From contig NZ_JAJCLZ010000002.1 of assembly GCF_020559915.1 (NCBI RefSeq), forward strand, positions 186,001 to 250,000: DNA of 64,000 nt, read 5' to 3'. Positions 35,354 to 44,927 of this stretch are shown in pieces (positions within the stretch are counted from its first letter, which is position 1; each line of letters begins with the position of its first letter). The notes below the pieces were generated by a model. The model did not search any database. It was not told the DNA's origin and saw nothing but the letters and a program-made list of their open reading frames with translations. Both the position numbers and the translations under genes were made by a program. The DNA comes from Ruminococcus sp. 210702-SL.1.03 (GTDB taxonomy: Bacteria; Bacillota; Clostridia; Oscillospirales; Ruminococcaceae).

Positions 35354-36697
35354 ATGGGAAGATTATTTGGTACAGACGGCGCGCGCGGCGTCGCGATAAC
35401 TGAGCTGACCTGCGAACTGGCTATGCAGATAGGCAGAGCGGCGGCTATGGTGCTGGCAGGCGAATGCGGCCACACACCGAAGATGATCATAGGCAAAGAC
35501 ACGCGTATCTCGGGCGATGTGCTCGAAGCGGCGCTTGCGGCGGGCATATGCTCGGTCGGCGCGAACGCGCACATTCTCGGCGTAGTGCCCACACCTGCGG
35601 TGGCTATGCTGGTGAAAAAGTACGGCGCGGACGCGGGCGTTATGATCTCGGCTTCGCACAACTCCGTTGAATTTAACGGAATAAAGCTCTTCTCGGGCAG
35701 CGGCTTCAAGCTTCCCGATAAGACCGAGCAGGAGATAGAAGCGCTGATACTCGACACCCCCGAGAAAATGCAGCTAAAAGACGGCTGCGATATAGGCAGG
35801 ATGGTGTTTGAAGAAAACGCCGTGAACGACTACGTTGACTATATAAAGTCGGCAGTGGCGGGAGATATGAGCGGCATAAAGGCAGTTATCGACTGCGCGA
35901 ACGGCTCGGCAAGCGCTACGGCTCATCAGATATTTGAGGGTATAGGCGCGCAGTGCGAATTTATATCCTGCGAGCCTGACGGAACTAACATAAACGAAAA
36001 CTGCGGATCTACCCACCTAGGAAACCTGCAAAAGGCAGTCAAGGAGCGCGGCGCGGATATAGGCATAGCATTCGATGGCGACGCTGACAGATGCCTTGCG
36101 GTAGACGAAAACGGCGAGATCATCGACGGCGATAAGCTGCTCGCGATATTCTCGCGCTACATGAAAGACTGCGGAAAGCTGAAAAACGATACCTGCGTGG
36201 TAACGGTAATGAGCAACATCGGCTTCTTCAAATTTGCCGAGAGCGAGAACGTGAACGCGAAGATAACCGCCGTCGGCGACCGCTATGTGCTGGAAGAAAT
36301 GCTGAAAAACGGCTATAATCTCGGCGGCGAGCAGTCGGGACACATAATCATGCTTGACCATGCGAACACGGGCGACGGCGAGCTTACGGGCGCGAAGCTG
36401 CTGGAGATAATGGCGGCTGCGGGCAAAAAGGCGAGCGAACTTGCCGCCTGCATGGAGAGCTACCCGCAGGTGCTCGTGAACGTAAAGATCACCGCCGACA
36501 AAAAGGGTATGTGGAGCAAGACCGCGGCTGTCACCGAAGCTATCGCGAAAGTAGAGCAGGCGCTGGGCGCTGACGGCAGGATACTGGTGCGCGAATCCGG
36601 CACCGAGCCGCTGGTGCGCGTGATGCTCGAGGGCAAGAATACCGAAGAGATAACGGCTTTCGCGAACGAAGTCGCGGCGCTGATAGAGCAGATGTAA
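35354..36697 (+). CDS. glmM: Phosphoglucosamine mutase
   Basis: GlmM turns glucosamine-6-phosphate into glucosamine-1-phosphate for peptidoglycan precursors. The 447-residue protein starts with RLFGTDGARG, has the phosphoserine loop VMISASHNSVEFNGIKLF (Ser near residue 99), the Mg2+ loop IGIAFDGDADRCLAVDENGEIIDGD, the sugar loop GGEQSGHIIM and the phosphate-binding RILVRESGTEPLVRVM. Start ATG 35354 follows TAAGGGAG. Confidence 0.97.
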   Translation: MGRLFGTDGARGVAITELTCELAMQIGRAAAMVLAGECGHTPKMIIGKDTRISGDVLEAALAAGICSVGANAHILGVVPTPAVAMLVKKYGADAGVMISASHNSVEFNGIKLFSGSGFKLPDKTEQEIEALILDTPEKMQLKDGCDIGRMVFEENAVNDYVDYIKSAVAGDMSGIKAVIDCANGSASATAHQIFEGIGAQCEFISCEPDGTNINENCGSTHLGNLQKAVKERGADIGIAFDGDADRCLAVDENGEIIDGDKLLAIFSRYMKDCGKLKNDTCVVTVMSNIGFFKFAESENVNAKITAVGDRYVLEEMLKNGYNLGGEQSGHIIMLDHANTGDGELTGAKLLEIMAAAGKKASELAACMESYPQVLVNVKITADKKGMWSKTAAVTEAIAKVEQALGADGRILVRESGTEPLVRVMLEGKNTEEITAFANEVAALIEQM

Positions 36698-36701
36698 GCG
36701 C

Positions 36702-37400
36702 ATGAAAATCTGCATAATAAACGGTCAGAACCACCGCGGGTCTACCTACCACATAGGCAGGATGCTGGCAGATAAGCTGGCGGACGCGGGAGATATAACG
36801 GAATTTTTCCTGCCGCGCGACTTCGGCGAATTTTGCTGCGGCTGTACCAACTGCTTTATGAAAAGCGCGGAGAAATGTCCGCATTACGAGAAGCTTTCGC
36901 CGATCACTCGCGCGGTGGACGAAGCCGACCTGCTGATACTTACTTCGCCCGTGTACGTTTACCACTGCACAGGCGCGATGAAAGCGTGGCTCGACCACTA
37001 CGGCTGGCGCTGGATAGTGCACCGCCCCGAGGAGAAGATGTTCTCAAAGCGCGGGGTGGTAATATCGACGGCGGCGGGAGCGGGTATGCGCCCGACGAAC
37101 AAAGACATGGCGGACAGCCTGAGCTTTTGGGGCGTGCCGAAAATATACAAGCTGGGCTATGGAGTGCACGCGACGAGCTGGAGCGAAATATCGCCGAAAA
37201 TGCGCGCGAAGATAGAGCGCGGGGTGAGCGCTGTCGCGAAAAAGCTGGAGAAGGACGATCTCGCGCCGCGCGTGAGCATAAAAGGCCGCCTTTTTTTCAC
37301 GGTGTTCCATTTCGCGAACAAAAAAGGCTGGAACCCTGCCGACGGCGAATACTGGCGGGAAAAGGGCTGGACTGAGGACGTAAGGCCGTGGAAGAAGTAA
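36702..37400 (+). CDS. Flavodoxin family / NADPH-dependent FMN reductase-like protein
   Basis: This 232-residue flavoprotein begins with a flavodoxin-like strand and phosphate loop (ICIINGQNHRGSTYHIGRML). A cysteine-rich loop (EFCCGCTNCFMKSAEKCPHYEK) is typical of iron-sulfur flavoprotein relatives, and TSPVYVYHCTGAMKAWLDHYGWRW contacts FMN. The C terminus is extended and aromatic-rich. It probably carries electrons or reduces an unidentified acceptor. It starts 4 bp after glmM with almost no ribosome site of its own, so it is probably translated by coupling. Confidence 0.87.
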   Translation: MKICIINGQNHRGSTYHIGRMLADKLADAGDITEFFLPRDFGEFCCGCTNCFMKSAEKCPHYEKLSPITRAVDEADLLILTSPVYVYHCTGAMKAWLDHYGWRWIVHRPEEKMFSKRGVVISTAAGAGMRPTNKDMADSLSFWGVPKIYKLGYGVHATSWSEISPKMRAKIERGVSAVAKKLEKDDLAPRVSIKGRLFFTVFHFANKKGWNPADGEYWREKGWTEDVRPWKK

Positions 37401-37422
37401 TAGATAATTACGGAGTAAACAT

Positions 37423-38301
37423 ATGAGAATTGCAAAAAACTGGAACAGCAGTGAGTATAAGATAATAGATACCTCGGGCGGCGATAAGCTCGAGAGCTGG
37501 GGCGGCAGACTGCTGGTGCGCCCAGACCCGCAGATAATCTGGAAGACCGAGCACCGCTCGCCGCTTTGGAACAAGGCTGACGGCGTTTACCACCGCTCGA
37601 GCAAGGGCGGCGGCGAATGGGAGTTCCGCAAAAAGCTGCCTGAGAGCTGGGTGATCTCCTACGGCGCACTGCGCTTCGTTATCCGCCCCACGGGCTTTAA
37701 GCACACGGGTCTTTTCCCCGAGCAGGCGGTCAACTGGGACTTTATGGCTGATAAGATACGCGCCGCTAAGGAGCAGGGCAGAGAAGTCAAGGTGCTCAAC
37801 CTCTTCGCGTACACGGGCGGAGCTACCCTCGCCTGCGCTGAGGCAGGCGCTGCGGTAACGCACGTTGACGCATCAAAGGGCATGGTTTCTTGGGCTCGCG
37901 ACAACGCCGCTGCGAGCGGGCTTTCAGATAAGCCTATACGCTGGCTGGTAGACGACTGCGAGAAATTCGTAAAGCGCGAGATACGCCGCGGCAGCCGCTA
38001 TGACGGCATAGTTATGGATCCGCCCAGCTACGGCAGAGGTCCCGGCGGCGAGGTCTGGAAGCTGGAGGACTGCATCTACGATCTGGTAAAGACCTGCGCG
38101 CAGGTGCTAAACGACGAGCCGATGTTTTTCCTGCTAAACAGCTACACTACGGGGCTTTCGCCGTCGGTAATGGCTTACATACTCAGCGAGGTGCTGAGCG
38201 AGAAGTTCGGCGGCGGGGTGACGGCTGACGAGATAGGCCTGCCCGTAGAGATGTCGGGTATGCCGCTGCCATGCGGGTCTACCGCTATATGGCAGAAATG
38301 A
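37423..38301 (+). CDS. Class I SAM-dependent methyltransferase (RlmI/RlmL-like)
   Basis: The 292-residue protein has an N-terminal OB/RAGNYA-like region (KLESWGGRLLVRPDPQIIW; FKHTGLFPEQAVNWDFM) followed by a Rossmann methyltransferase domain. SAM-binding motif I is VLNLFAYTGGATLACAEAGAAVTHVDAS near residue 130 and the catalytic loop is IVMDPPSYGRGPGGEVWKLED. This matches the group that includes 23S rRNA methyltransferases such as RlmI and RlmK; the exact target is not visible. It precedes a NUDIX gene with a 4-bp overlap. Confidence 0.88.
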   Translation: MRIAKNWNSSEYKIIDTSGGDKLESWGGRLLVRPDPQIIWKTEHRSPLWNKADGVYHRSSKGGGEWEFRKKLPESWVISYGALRFVIRPTGFKHTGLFPEQAVNWDFMADKIRAAKEQGREVKVLNLFAYTGGATLACAEAGAAVTHVDASKGMVSWARDNAAASGLSDKPIRWLVDDCEKFVKREIRRGSRYDGIVMDPPSYGRGPGGEVWKLEDCIYDLVKTCAQVLNDEPMFFLLNSYTTGLSPSVMAYILSEVLSEKFGGGVTADEIGLPVEMSGMPLPCGSTAIWQK

Positions 38302-38918
38302 GCCTGCGAGAGCCGTGGCTCGGCTGGGCGATAGAGATACAGAGCATAGCGCAGAACGGGCTCGCCTACTGCACCAACGCTTACGATATTGAGCGTTACG
38401 AACGTCTGCGCGACATAGCGGCGGAGATGCTCAGCGAAAAAACAGGCGTGCCAAAAGAGCGGGTAAAGCTGCTTTTCTGCGGCGAAAAGGGCTACCAAAC
38501 GCCGAAGATAGACACCCGCGCGGCTATTTTTTCGGAAGGGCGTATACTTCTGGTACGCGAAAACGACGGCAGATGGTCGCTGCCCGGCGGCTGGTGCGAC
38601 GTGCTGGAATCAGTAGCCTCAAACACGGTGAAAGAGGTGCGCGAAGAGGCGGGCATTACCTGCGAGCCGCTGCGCATAATAGCAGTGCAGGACAGAAACC
38701 GCCATAATAAGCCGCCTTACGCATACGGCGTTTGCAAGATATTCGTGCTTTGCAGGGCGCTGGGCGGGGCTTTTGAGGAAAACTGCGAGACCACCGCCGC
38801 GGAGTATTTCGCGCCCGAAGAGCTGCCGCCGCTGGCGGAGGAAAAGTGCACTGCCGCGCAGATAACCATGTGCTTCGCGGCGAACTCGCAGCCCGATATG
38901 CCGACTTTGTTTGACTAG
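38298..38918 (+). CDS. NUDIX hydrolase
   Basis: The protein has an N-terminal helical segment (IEIQSIAQNGLAYCTNAYDIERYERLRDIAAEML), as in the Nudix_N_2 subgroup, and then the NUDIX domain. Its box reads GGWCDVLESVASNTVKEVREEAGI, with K in place of the first R but the metal-binding E residues kept; RWSLPGGW precedes it. The substrate is a nucleotide sugar or nucleotide diphosphate, not identifiable further. ATG 38298 forms an ATGA overlap with the methyltransferase stop; in-frame starts at 38271 or 38289 are alternatives. Confidence 0.88.
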   Translation: MSLREPWLGWAIEIQSIAQNGLAYCTNAYDIERYERLRDIAAEMLSEKTGVPKERVKLLFCGEKGYQTPKIDTRAAIFSEGRILLVRENDGRWSLPGGWCDVLESVASNTVKEVREEAGITCEPLRIIAVQDRNRHNKPPYAYGVCKIFVLCRALGGAFEENCETTAAEYFAPEELPPLAEEKCTAAQITMCFAANSQPDMPTLFD

Positions 38919-38931
38919 AGAGGTATAAGTT

Positions 38932-39819
38932 ATGACATACGAAAAAGACTATGTATATATGTACGGACAGATAATGAGCACATACGCTTACCTGCTCAGC
39001 GGCGTTTTTCCCGAGGCTGACGGATACGCCGAGATAGCCCGCAAATGCCATATCGTAGGCGGCGAAACAGGTACTGCCGCCGCAGTGCTTTGCAGTTTGG
39101 GAGCTCCCATAAAGCTGGGCGGCACACATCTGGGCAGGGCGAACGCCGCGCTTATCACAGACTATTTTGCGGATAAGTGCGCCGATATATCTGAGCTTGA
39201 ATATGAGGATTTTGAGGGCGTTAGCGACTACGTTATCATCGACAAAAATACCCGCACCTGCTTCGGCGAATGGGAAAAGCTTTATTCGCGCGGCAAGCCT
39301 TTTTATGAGCCGCCCTGCGAAAACTCGATAAAAAATGCGAAGTGCGTTGCCGCAGACCCGTATTTCGGCGATGAAGCAGCTGAGCTTTGCGTAAAGCACG
39401 GCGTGAAATATGTAACGATAGACTGTGCCTACGACAGCTATACGCATAAGCACTGCGCGGTGAACTGCATTTCTCATCAGCACCTTGACGTAGATTACGC
39501 GGGCGTGAGCTATGAAGAGCTCTACCTGAGGTATACTGAAAATACCGAGGGACTTGTGATATTCACGCTGGGCGAGAAAGGGGCTATGTACGGCAGAAAG
39601 GGCGAGCCGCCTAAGTACTGCCCCGCCTGCGGCGTGGAAGCTGTATCTACACTGGGCGCCGGCGACAGCTTTAAGGCGGGCGCAGTGTACGGACTGTATA
39701 AAGGCTTTGCCGACGACGAGCTTGTGCGCTTTGCCTGCGCCTGCGCGGCGGCTGCGATAACCCGCTTCCCCATAGCGGAGCATCCGCCGACTTTGACCGA
39801 CATTAAAAGCTTATTATAA
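38932..39819 (+). CDS. PfkB-type carbohydrate or nucleoside kinase
   Basis: The 295-residue protein shows the PfkB (ribokinase) family pattern. There is a GGE-containing N-terminal part ([31 protein letters not shown]) and, near residue 245, the anion-hole and catalytic signature [21 protein letters not shown]. The first 25 residues ([17 protein letters not shown]) are unusual for the family. The substrate is unknown. The start follows AGAGGTATAAG and the gene sits between NUDIX and the ecf genes. Confidence 0.85.
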   Translation: MTYEKDYVYMYGQIMSTYAYLLSGVFPEADGYAEIARKCHIVGGETGTAAAVLCSLGAPIKLGGTHLGRANAALITDYFADKCADISELEYEDFEGVSDYVIIDKNTRTCFGEWEKLYSRGKPFYEPPCENSIKNAKCVAADPYFGDEAAELCVKHGVKYVTIDCAYDSYTHKHCAVNCISHQHLDVDYAGVSYEELYLRYTENTEGLVIFTLGEKGAMYGRKGEPPKYCPACGVEAVSTLGAGDSFKAGAVYGLYKGFADDELVRFACACAAAAITRFPIAEHPPTLTDIKSLL

Positions 39820-39832
39820 AAAAGGAAACTCA

Positions 39833-40699
39833 ATGAATAATTTTATCCAAGCGAAAAACTTAAAATTTTCATATATAAACGAAATGGAAGAGCCGCCTGT
39901 AAAAACAGAGGTGCTGAAAGACGTCACCCTCGACGTGAAAAAGGGCGAGTTTCTCGCGGTACTGGGACATAACGGCTCGGGAAAATCGACGCTGGCTAAG
40001 TGCTTCAACGCCATAAATATCCCCGAAAGCGGTACGGTAACGGTAAACGGGCTGGATACCGCCGATGAGGATAACCTGCTGGCGATACGCAAAAGCGCGG
40101 GAATGGTCTTTCAAAACCCCGATAACCAAATAGTGGCTACCATAGTGGAAGAGGACGTGGCTTTCGCGCTAGAAAATTTGGGCGTAGAGCCTGCCGAGAT
40201 ACGCCGCAGGGTGGACGAGGCGCTGAAGACCGTGGGTATGTACGAATACCGTCTGCACGCTCCGCATAAACTCTCTGGCGGACAGAAACAGCGCGTCGCG
40301 ATAGCGGGCGTTATAGCTATGAAGCCCGACTGCATACTGCTGGACGAGCCTACCGCTATGCTTGACCCGCGCGGCAGAAAAGAAGTTATGGACACAATAA
40401 AACAGCTCAACCGCGAGCAGGGTGTTACCATAGTGCTGATAACACACTACATGGATGAAGCCGCGCAGGCTGACAGAGTAGTGGTCATCGACGAGGGCGA
40501 GATAATGCTGGATGGTACGCCTAAACAGATATTCTCGCAGGTGGATACTATGAAAAATCTGGGGCTCGACGTGCCGCAGGTGACCGAGCTTTGCCACCGC
40601 CTGCGCAAGGCGGGCTGCAATCTGCCCGCAGACGTTATAACCGAAGAGGAGTGCGTAAAAGCGCTCGCGCAGCTGCTGAGAAAGGGGGCGCAGCCTTGA
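39833..40699 (+). CDS. ecfA1: Energy-coupling factor transporter ATP-binding protein EcfA1
   Basis: EcfA1 is one of two ATPases of the ECF module that powers uptake of vitamins or metal ions through substrate-specific S components. The 288 residues contain Walker [17 protein letters not shown] (near 45), the Q loop [12 protein letters not shown], the ABC signature [16 protein letters not shown] and Walker [13 protein letters not shown]. The N terminus ([19 protein letters not shown]) is typical. It is followed, with overlap, by ecfA2. Confidence 0.96.
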   Translation: MNNFIQAKNLKFSYINEMEEPPVKTEVLKDVTLDVKKGEFLAVLGHNGSGKSTLAKCFNAINIPESGTVTVNGLDTADEDNLLAIRKSAGMVFQNPDNQIVATIVEEDVAFALENLGVEPAEIRRRVDEALKTVGMYEYRLHAPHKLSGGQKQRVAIAGVIAMKPDCILLDEPTAMLDPRGRKEVMDTIKQLNREQGVTIVLITHYMDEAAQADRVVVIDEGEIMLDGTPKQIFSQVDTMKNLGLDVPQVTELCHRLRKAGCNLPADVITEEECVKALAQLLRKGAQP

Positions 40700-41553
40700 G
40701 CATCATAAAAACAGAGGGGCTGACCTACGTTTACGGCGAGAACACCCCTTTCAGAAAAGTCGCGCTGGATAACGTTGACCTAGAGATAAATGAGGGCGAG
40801 ATACTCGGCGTTATCGGGCACACCGGCTCGGGAAAATCGACGCTGATACAGCATTTCAACGGGCTGATGAAGCCTACCTCGGGCAGGGTATTGGTAGACG
40901 GCGAGGACTTCGCCGCCGATAAGGAAAAGCTGCGCGCCGTGCGCTTTAAAGTAGGGCTGGTCTTCCAATATCCCGAATATCAGCTTTTTGAGGAAACGGT
41001 GTATAAAGACATCGCCTACGGGCCGAAAAACATGAAGCTTGACGAGCAGGAGATAGACCGCCGCGTGCGCGAAACAGCCGAGCTTGTCGGCCTAGACCCC
41101 GAGATACTCGATAAATCGCCCTTTGAGCTTTCGGGCGGACAAAAGCGCCGCGCCGCGATAGCGGGAGTTATGGCGATGGAGCCGCGGGTGCTGATACTGG
41201 ACGAGCCTGCCTCGGGCCTAGACCCGCAGGGCAGGGACAGGATATTTGAGATAATAAAGCGCTACCACGAGGAAAAGGGCAGCACTGTGCTGATAGTTTC
41301 GCACTCGATGGAGGACATAGCGCGCTTGGCGGATAGGATACTCGTTATGAACGAGGGCAAAGTATTTTGCTGCGCCGAACCGCCCGCCGTTTTCAGCCGA
41401 AGCACTGAGCTGGAGCAGATAGGCTTATCTGTACCGCAGGTAACGCGCGTTTTTAATGCGCTCAACGAGCTGGGCTTCGGTCTGCCGCAGGACGTTTACA
41501 CCGTGAAGTACGCTGAAAAGGTACTGAGAGAAAGGCTTGAACAGGAAAGTTGA
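40696..41553 (+). CDS. ecfA2: Energy-coupling factor transporter ATP-binding protein EcfA2
   Basis: This is the second ATPase of the ECF module, 285 residues. Motifs are Walker [20 protein letters not shown] loop [22 protein letters not shown], signature [16 protein letters not shown] and Walker [15 protein letters not shown] place the start at TTG 40696, which overlaps the ecfA1 stop (TTGA) and has AAGGGGG 7 nt upstream. The longer frame from 40591 would add residues lying inside ecfA1 that show no homology. Confidence 0.95.
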   Translation: MSIIKTEGLTYVYGENTPFRKVALDNVDLEINEGEILGVIGHTGSGKSTLIQHFNGLMKPTSGRVLVDGEDFAADKEKLRAVRFKVGLVFQYPEYQLFEETVYKDIAYGPKNMKLDEQEIDRRVRETAELVGLDPEILDKSPFELSGGQKRRAAIAGVMAMEPRVLILDEPASGLDPQGRDRIFEIIKRYHEEKGSTVLIVSHSMEDIARLADRILVMNEGKVFCCAEPPAVFSRSTELEQIGLSVPQVTRVFNALNELGFGLPQDVYTVKYAEKVLRERLEQES

Positions 41554-41614
41554 TACGGGCAGTGCCGCACGATAAATGTGAGGTATTGACTAAAAAAGGA
41601 AAGTGTGAAATAAC

Positions 41615-42421
41615 TTGCTTAAAGATATAACTCTGGGACAATATTTTCCGGGCAGCTCGGTGATACACCGCATGGACGCGCGTGTGAAGCTGGTGCTGAC
41701 GATAGTATTTATAGTAATGCTTTTTGCCGCACATAATATATGGGGGCTGATGGTGGGGGTAGCCTTTACCATAATAAGCTTCGCCATATCGCGCATACCC
41801 GCGAGCATGATCGGCAAGAGCCTAAAGCCTATAATACCGCTGGTGATATTCACCGCTCTGCTGAACGTACTTTTTGTGCGCACGGGCGATGTATACTGGC
41901 AATGGAATTTTATAAAGATAACGAACGAGGGCGTGAGCACGGCGGTGTACATGGTTATACGAATAGTGTGCCTTATAGTAGGCTCGTCGCTGCTGACGTA
42001 CACGACCTCGCCGATAGACCTTACAGACGCGATAGAGCGTCTGCTTTCGCCGCTGAAAAAGATAAAAGTGCCTGTGCACGAGCTGGCGATGATGATGACG
42101 ATAGCGCTTAGATTCATACCGACGCTTATCGAGGAAACGGATAAGATAATGAACGCGCAGAAAGCGCGCGGCTCGGAGCTGGATACGGGCACGATGGGAG
42201 ATAAAGTAAGGGGAATGATACCGATATTCATACCGCTTTTCGTTTCGTCATTCAGGCGAGCGGAGGAGCTTGCGACGGCTATGGAGTGCAGATGTTACCA
42301 TGGCGGCGAGGGCAGAACGAGAATGAAGCAAATGAAAACGGCGATGAGAGATTGGGTAGGCTGTGGGTATACCGCGGTGTTCATGGCGGCAGTAGTAGTT
42401 ATGAATATTGTGATTAAGTAA
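41615..42421 (+). CDS. ecfT: Energy-coupling factor transporter transmembrane protein EcfT
   Basis: EcfT is the membrane scaffold joining EcfA1/EcfA2 to S components. The 268 residues start with the conserved ITLGQYFPGSSVIHRMDARVKL, have about five transmembrane helices, and near residue 185 show the coupling-helix motifs QKARGSEL and ATAMECRCYHGGEGRT. The start appears to be TTG 41615. The ecfA1-ecfA2-ecfT-truA order is the usual Firmicute arrangement; here a repeat element sits between ecfT and truA. Confidence 0.95.
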   Translation: MLKDITLGQYFPGSSVIHRMDARVKLVLTIVFIVMLFAAHNIWGLMVGVAFTIISFAISRIPASMIGKSLKPIIPLVIFTALLNVLFVRTGDVYWQWNFIKITNEGVSTAVYMVIRIVCLIVGSSLLTYTTSPIDLTDAIERLLSPLKKIKVPVHELAMMMTIALRFIPTLIEETDKIMNAQKARGSELDTGTMGDKVRGMIPIFIPLFVSSFRRAEELATAMECRCYHGGEGRTRMKQMKTAMRDWVGCGYTAVFMAAVVVMNIVIK

Positions 42422-42448
42422 AAAAGTCATACACCTAAACAAAGTAAA

Positions 42449-42735
42449 AATCGCGGTGCAACAGTAATAGTACGCTCAACAGCATGGCGTGAATTTAAAA
42501 AGCGCGGGATGCAACGCCGCGCCAGCCGTTGCCGAGGGGGTCGAGGGGGGCGAGAAGCCCCAATCGTCGCCGTCCGCAGACGGCGAAATCCCCACCGAAG
42601 GGAGCTCCGAAAAAGGTGAATTTTAAAACAGTCCGGTGGACTGTTTTAAAAGAGGAAAATCCCTGCGATAGAGGGATTTTCCTAGTAGGTCGCCCGTACA
42701 AAGATACCTTCAAGGGCGCACGCCCTTGAACGAAC
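42449..42735 (+). repeat. Three-hairpin intergenic repeat, copy 1
   Basis: The core (42621-42735) holds three consecutive hairpins: AAAACAGTCC/GGACTGTTTT; AGGAAAATCCCT/AGGGATTTTCCT (42653-42683); and TTCAAGGGCG/CGCCCTTGAA (42709-42730). The same core occurs inverted at 45921-46032. Weaker similarity continues upstream (GTCGCGGTG-like and AAGCGCG motifs from 42449), and this copy has an extra GC-rich block with CGCCGTCCGCAGACGGCG. No coding sequence is convincing here. It fills the 410-bp gap between ecfT and truA. Confidence 0.8.
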
Positions 42736-42831
42736 AAACCAAAAGCTCAAAACCCATAAGCCCCCGCACTCCGTAAAAACGAAAAGCAAAAAGCATAAAT
42801 CAAAAAGCACAACAAAAGAGTGAAAAAGAAA

Positions 42832-43626
42832 ATGAGAAACTTCAAAGTAAAAATGGCGTACCGAGGAACAGCCTACCACGGCTTTCAGCGCCAGAATAAC
42901 GCGTATACCGTGCAGCAGGCGGTGGAGGAAGCGCTCTCTTCGCTGCTGGGGGAAAACGTTACGATATACGGCTGCTCGCGTACCGATACGGGCGTGCACG
43001 CCAGAGAATTTTATTTTAACTTTTATACCGAAAATACTATTACCTGCCGCGGGATAGTTTTTGGCGCAAATTCACGCCTTGGCGACGATATTGCGCTGCT
43101 TTCATGCGAGGAAGCGCCCGAGGATTTTCACGCGCGCTACCTCTGCCGCGGTAAGGAATATGAATATATAGTACATAACAGCGAGTATAAAAACCCATTC
43201 TATATAGATACCGCTTACCGCTCTTGGTACCCCATAGACGCCGAAATGCTTGACGCTGAGGCTAAGGACTTTATCGGCGAACACGACTTTAAAAGCTTCT
43301 GCTCGGCTGACTGCACTAAGGAAAATACAGTGCGCACTATTTATGACTGCGGCGTTAGGCGCGAGGGCGAGCTTGTGATATTTACCGTTTCGGGAAGCGG
43401 CTTTCTGTATAATATGGTGAGGATAATGGTGGGCACACTGCTGCATATCAACGAGGGCAAACTGCCCCGCGGCGCGATAAAAGACCTGCTAACTAAACGC
43501 GACCGTACACTCGCGGGCAGAACAGTTCCCCCGCAGGGACTTTACCTTAATAAAGTGTATTACGATGAGGATATAGATAAGATAGATAACGCAGACGTAA
43601 AAAGAAAGGAGAGCATGGGAAAATGA
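42832..43626 (+). CDS. truA: tRNA pseudouridine(38-40) synthase TruA
   Basis: TruA isomerises uridines 38-40 of tRNA anticodon arms. The 264-residue protein shows VKMAYRGTAYHGFQRQ at the start, the catalytic Asp in GCSRTDTGVHAREFYFNF near residue 52, VHNSEYKNPFYIDTAYRSWYP, HDFKSFCSADCTKENTVRTIYD and SGFLYNMVRIMVGTLLHINEG. I prefer ATG 42832 (AAAGAG 12 nt upstream); a GTG four codons earlier is possible. Confidence 0.95.
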   Translation: MRNFKVKMAYRGTAYHGFQRQNNAYTVQQAVEEALSSLLGENVTIYGCSRTDTGVHAREFYFNFYTENTITCRGIVFGANSRLGDDIALLSCEEAPEDFHARYLCRGKEYEYIVHNSEYKNPFYIDTAYRSWYPIDAEMLDAEAKDFIGEHDFKSFCSADCTKENTVRTIYDCGVRREGELVIFTVSGSGFLYNMVRIMVGTLLHINEGKLPRGAIKDLLTKRDRTLAGRTVPPQGLYLNKVYYDEDIDKIDNADVKRKESMGK

Positions 43627-44897
43627 GCGATAAGGATAAAAACGGCAAGGGCAAAAAGCAGACGGGCGCTGATATAAAGAAACGCAGCGTTTCCGCACCC
43701 GCTTCGCGCCCCGAGAAAAAACGCGCGGTGCATACCGACCTGAACTCGGTGCGCAAAAATGAGCGCTCTATACGCAATCTCAAAAAGATACTCGCGGTGC
43801 TGATAGTGGTCTTCGTGGGGCTGGGGATATACGTTACCTACCCGAAATGGCTGCCGAAACTGGAGGGCATTTTCGATAAGCCGGTTTCCACTATCACAAA
43901 CGACGGCGAGCTGGAGGACGGAAATTTCCCGTTAGAGCAGGACGACGCGTCGGTGAAGATATACGCCGTGAAAAACAGCCTGCTAGCGGCGGATTCGCAC
44001 ACACTTACTTTTTATGACGAAAATGGCAAGGAGCGCGGCTCGTACAACCACGCATTCTCCACGCCCGTAGCGAGGGTCAGCGGCAAACGCGTGCTGGTTT
44101 TCGACAGCGGCAAAACTGATTTCAAGATCTACAATAAGGGCGGCGAAGTATACTCAAAATCCGCCGAGAACGATATACTTACCGCTTCGCTTGGCGAGGA
44201 CGGAACGGCAGCGGTGCTGGTATCGAGCGAAAAATACCCTACCACTCTGCTGATATACGACAGCGAGGGCAAGCTCATCTACCGCTACAACTGCACGCAC
44301 AGGATAATGTCCGCGGCGGTAGACCCCGACGGTTCGGGCTGCTACGTTACCACTTTCGCTTCCGAAAACGGCGAGGTGTACTCGCAGGTGCGCAGGATAG
44401 ATTTTGACAGCAGCGATGAAAAAATGATAAGCGAAAGGCTGAACTGTCTGGCGCTCGACTGCGTGGAAAACAGCGCGGGAAATATCACAGTAGTCGGCGA
44501 CTCGGCTATATACACGCTCGACGGCGACGGAAAAGTGATCTCAAGCGCGGCGTATGATGGTGACCTTACCGCCTACGCTATGGACGAGGACTGCACGGCG
44601 GTATCGCTTTCGGGCACGGTGAAAAATTCGGGCAAGCTGATAATAGCGCAGGCAGACGCGAAGTCTGACGAAAGCTACCGCGTGATAAGCGACACCGAGG
44701 ACGTGAGCGCGCTGGAGATAACTGACAAGCGCATAATAATGATAAGCCCGACGCAGGCGCTTGCGTACACCTTCAATGGCACTCTTGCGGCGAAAGCGAC
44801 GCTTACCCGCAAGTACTACGGCTGCACATACATCAATTCGGGGCTGTACCTTATCAGCAAGCACGGCATCGACAAAATGGCTTTCAAGATGGAGTAG
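43623..44897 (+). CDS. Membrane-anchored beta-propeller-like protein (DUF5711 type)
   Basis: The 424-residue protein has a basic cytoplasmic N terminus (to about residue 50), one transmembrane helix (ILAVLIVVFVGLGIYVTY, about 54-71) and a large outer domain. That domain consists of repeated four-stranded blades (NSLLAADSHTLTFYDENGKERGSY; ARVSGKRVLVFDSGKTDFKIYNKGG; AAVLVSSEKYPTTLLIYDSEGK; GDSAIYTLDGDGKVIS), as in DUF5711 proteins of clostridia. Its function is unknown. It overlaps truA by 4 bp (ATGA) and precedes a CvpA-like gene. Confidence 0.8.
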   Translation: MSDKDKNGKGKKQTGADIKKRSVSAPASRPEKKRAVHTDLNSVRKNERSIRNLKKILAVLIVVFVGLGIYVTYPKWLPKLEGIFDKPVSTITNDGELEDGNFPLEQDDASVKIYAVKNSLLAADSHTLTFYDENGKERGSYNHAFSTPVARVSGKRVLVFDSGKTDFKIYNKGGEVYSKSAENDILTASLGEDGTAAVLVSSEKYPTTLLIYDSEGKLIYRYNCTHRIMSAAVDPDGSGCYVTTFASENGEVYSQVRRIDFDSSDEKMISERLNCLALDCVENSAGNITVVGDSAIYTLDGDGKVISSAAYDGDLTAYAMDEDCTAVSLSGTVKNSGKLIIAQADAKSDESYRVISDTEDVSALEITDKRIIMISPTQALAYTFNGTLAAKATLTRKYYGCTYINSGLYLISKHGIDKMAFKME

Positions 44898-44927
44898 ACC
44901 ACAGATATATAAATTCAGGAGATAACT

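Noticed and set aside
42495..42737. Open frames across the repeat between ecfT and truA, on both strands
   Set aside because: They arise from the GC-rich hairpins of the intergenic repeat and lack start signals.
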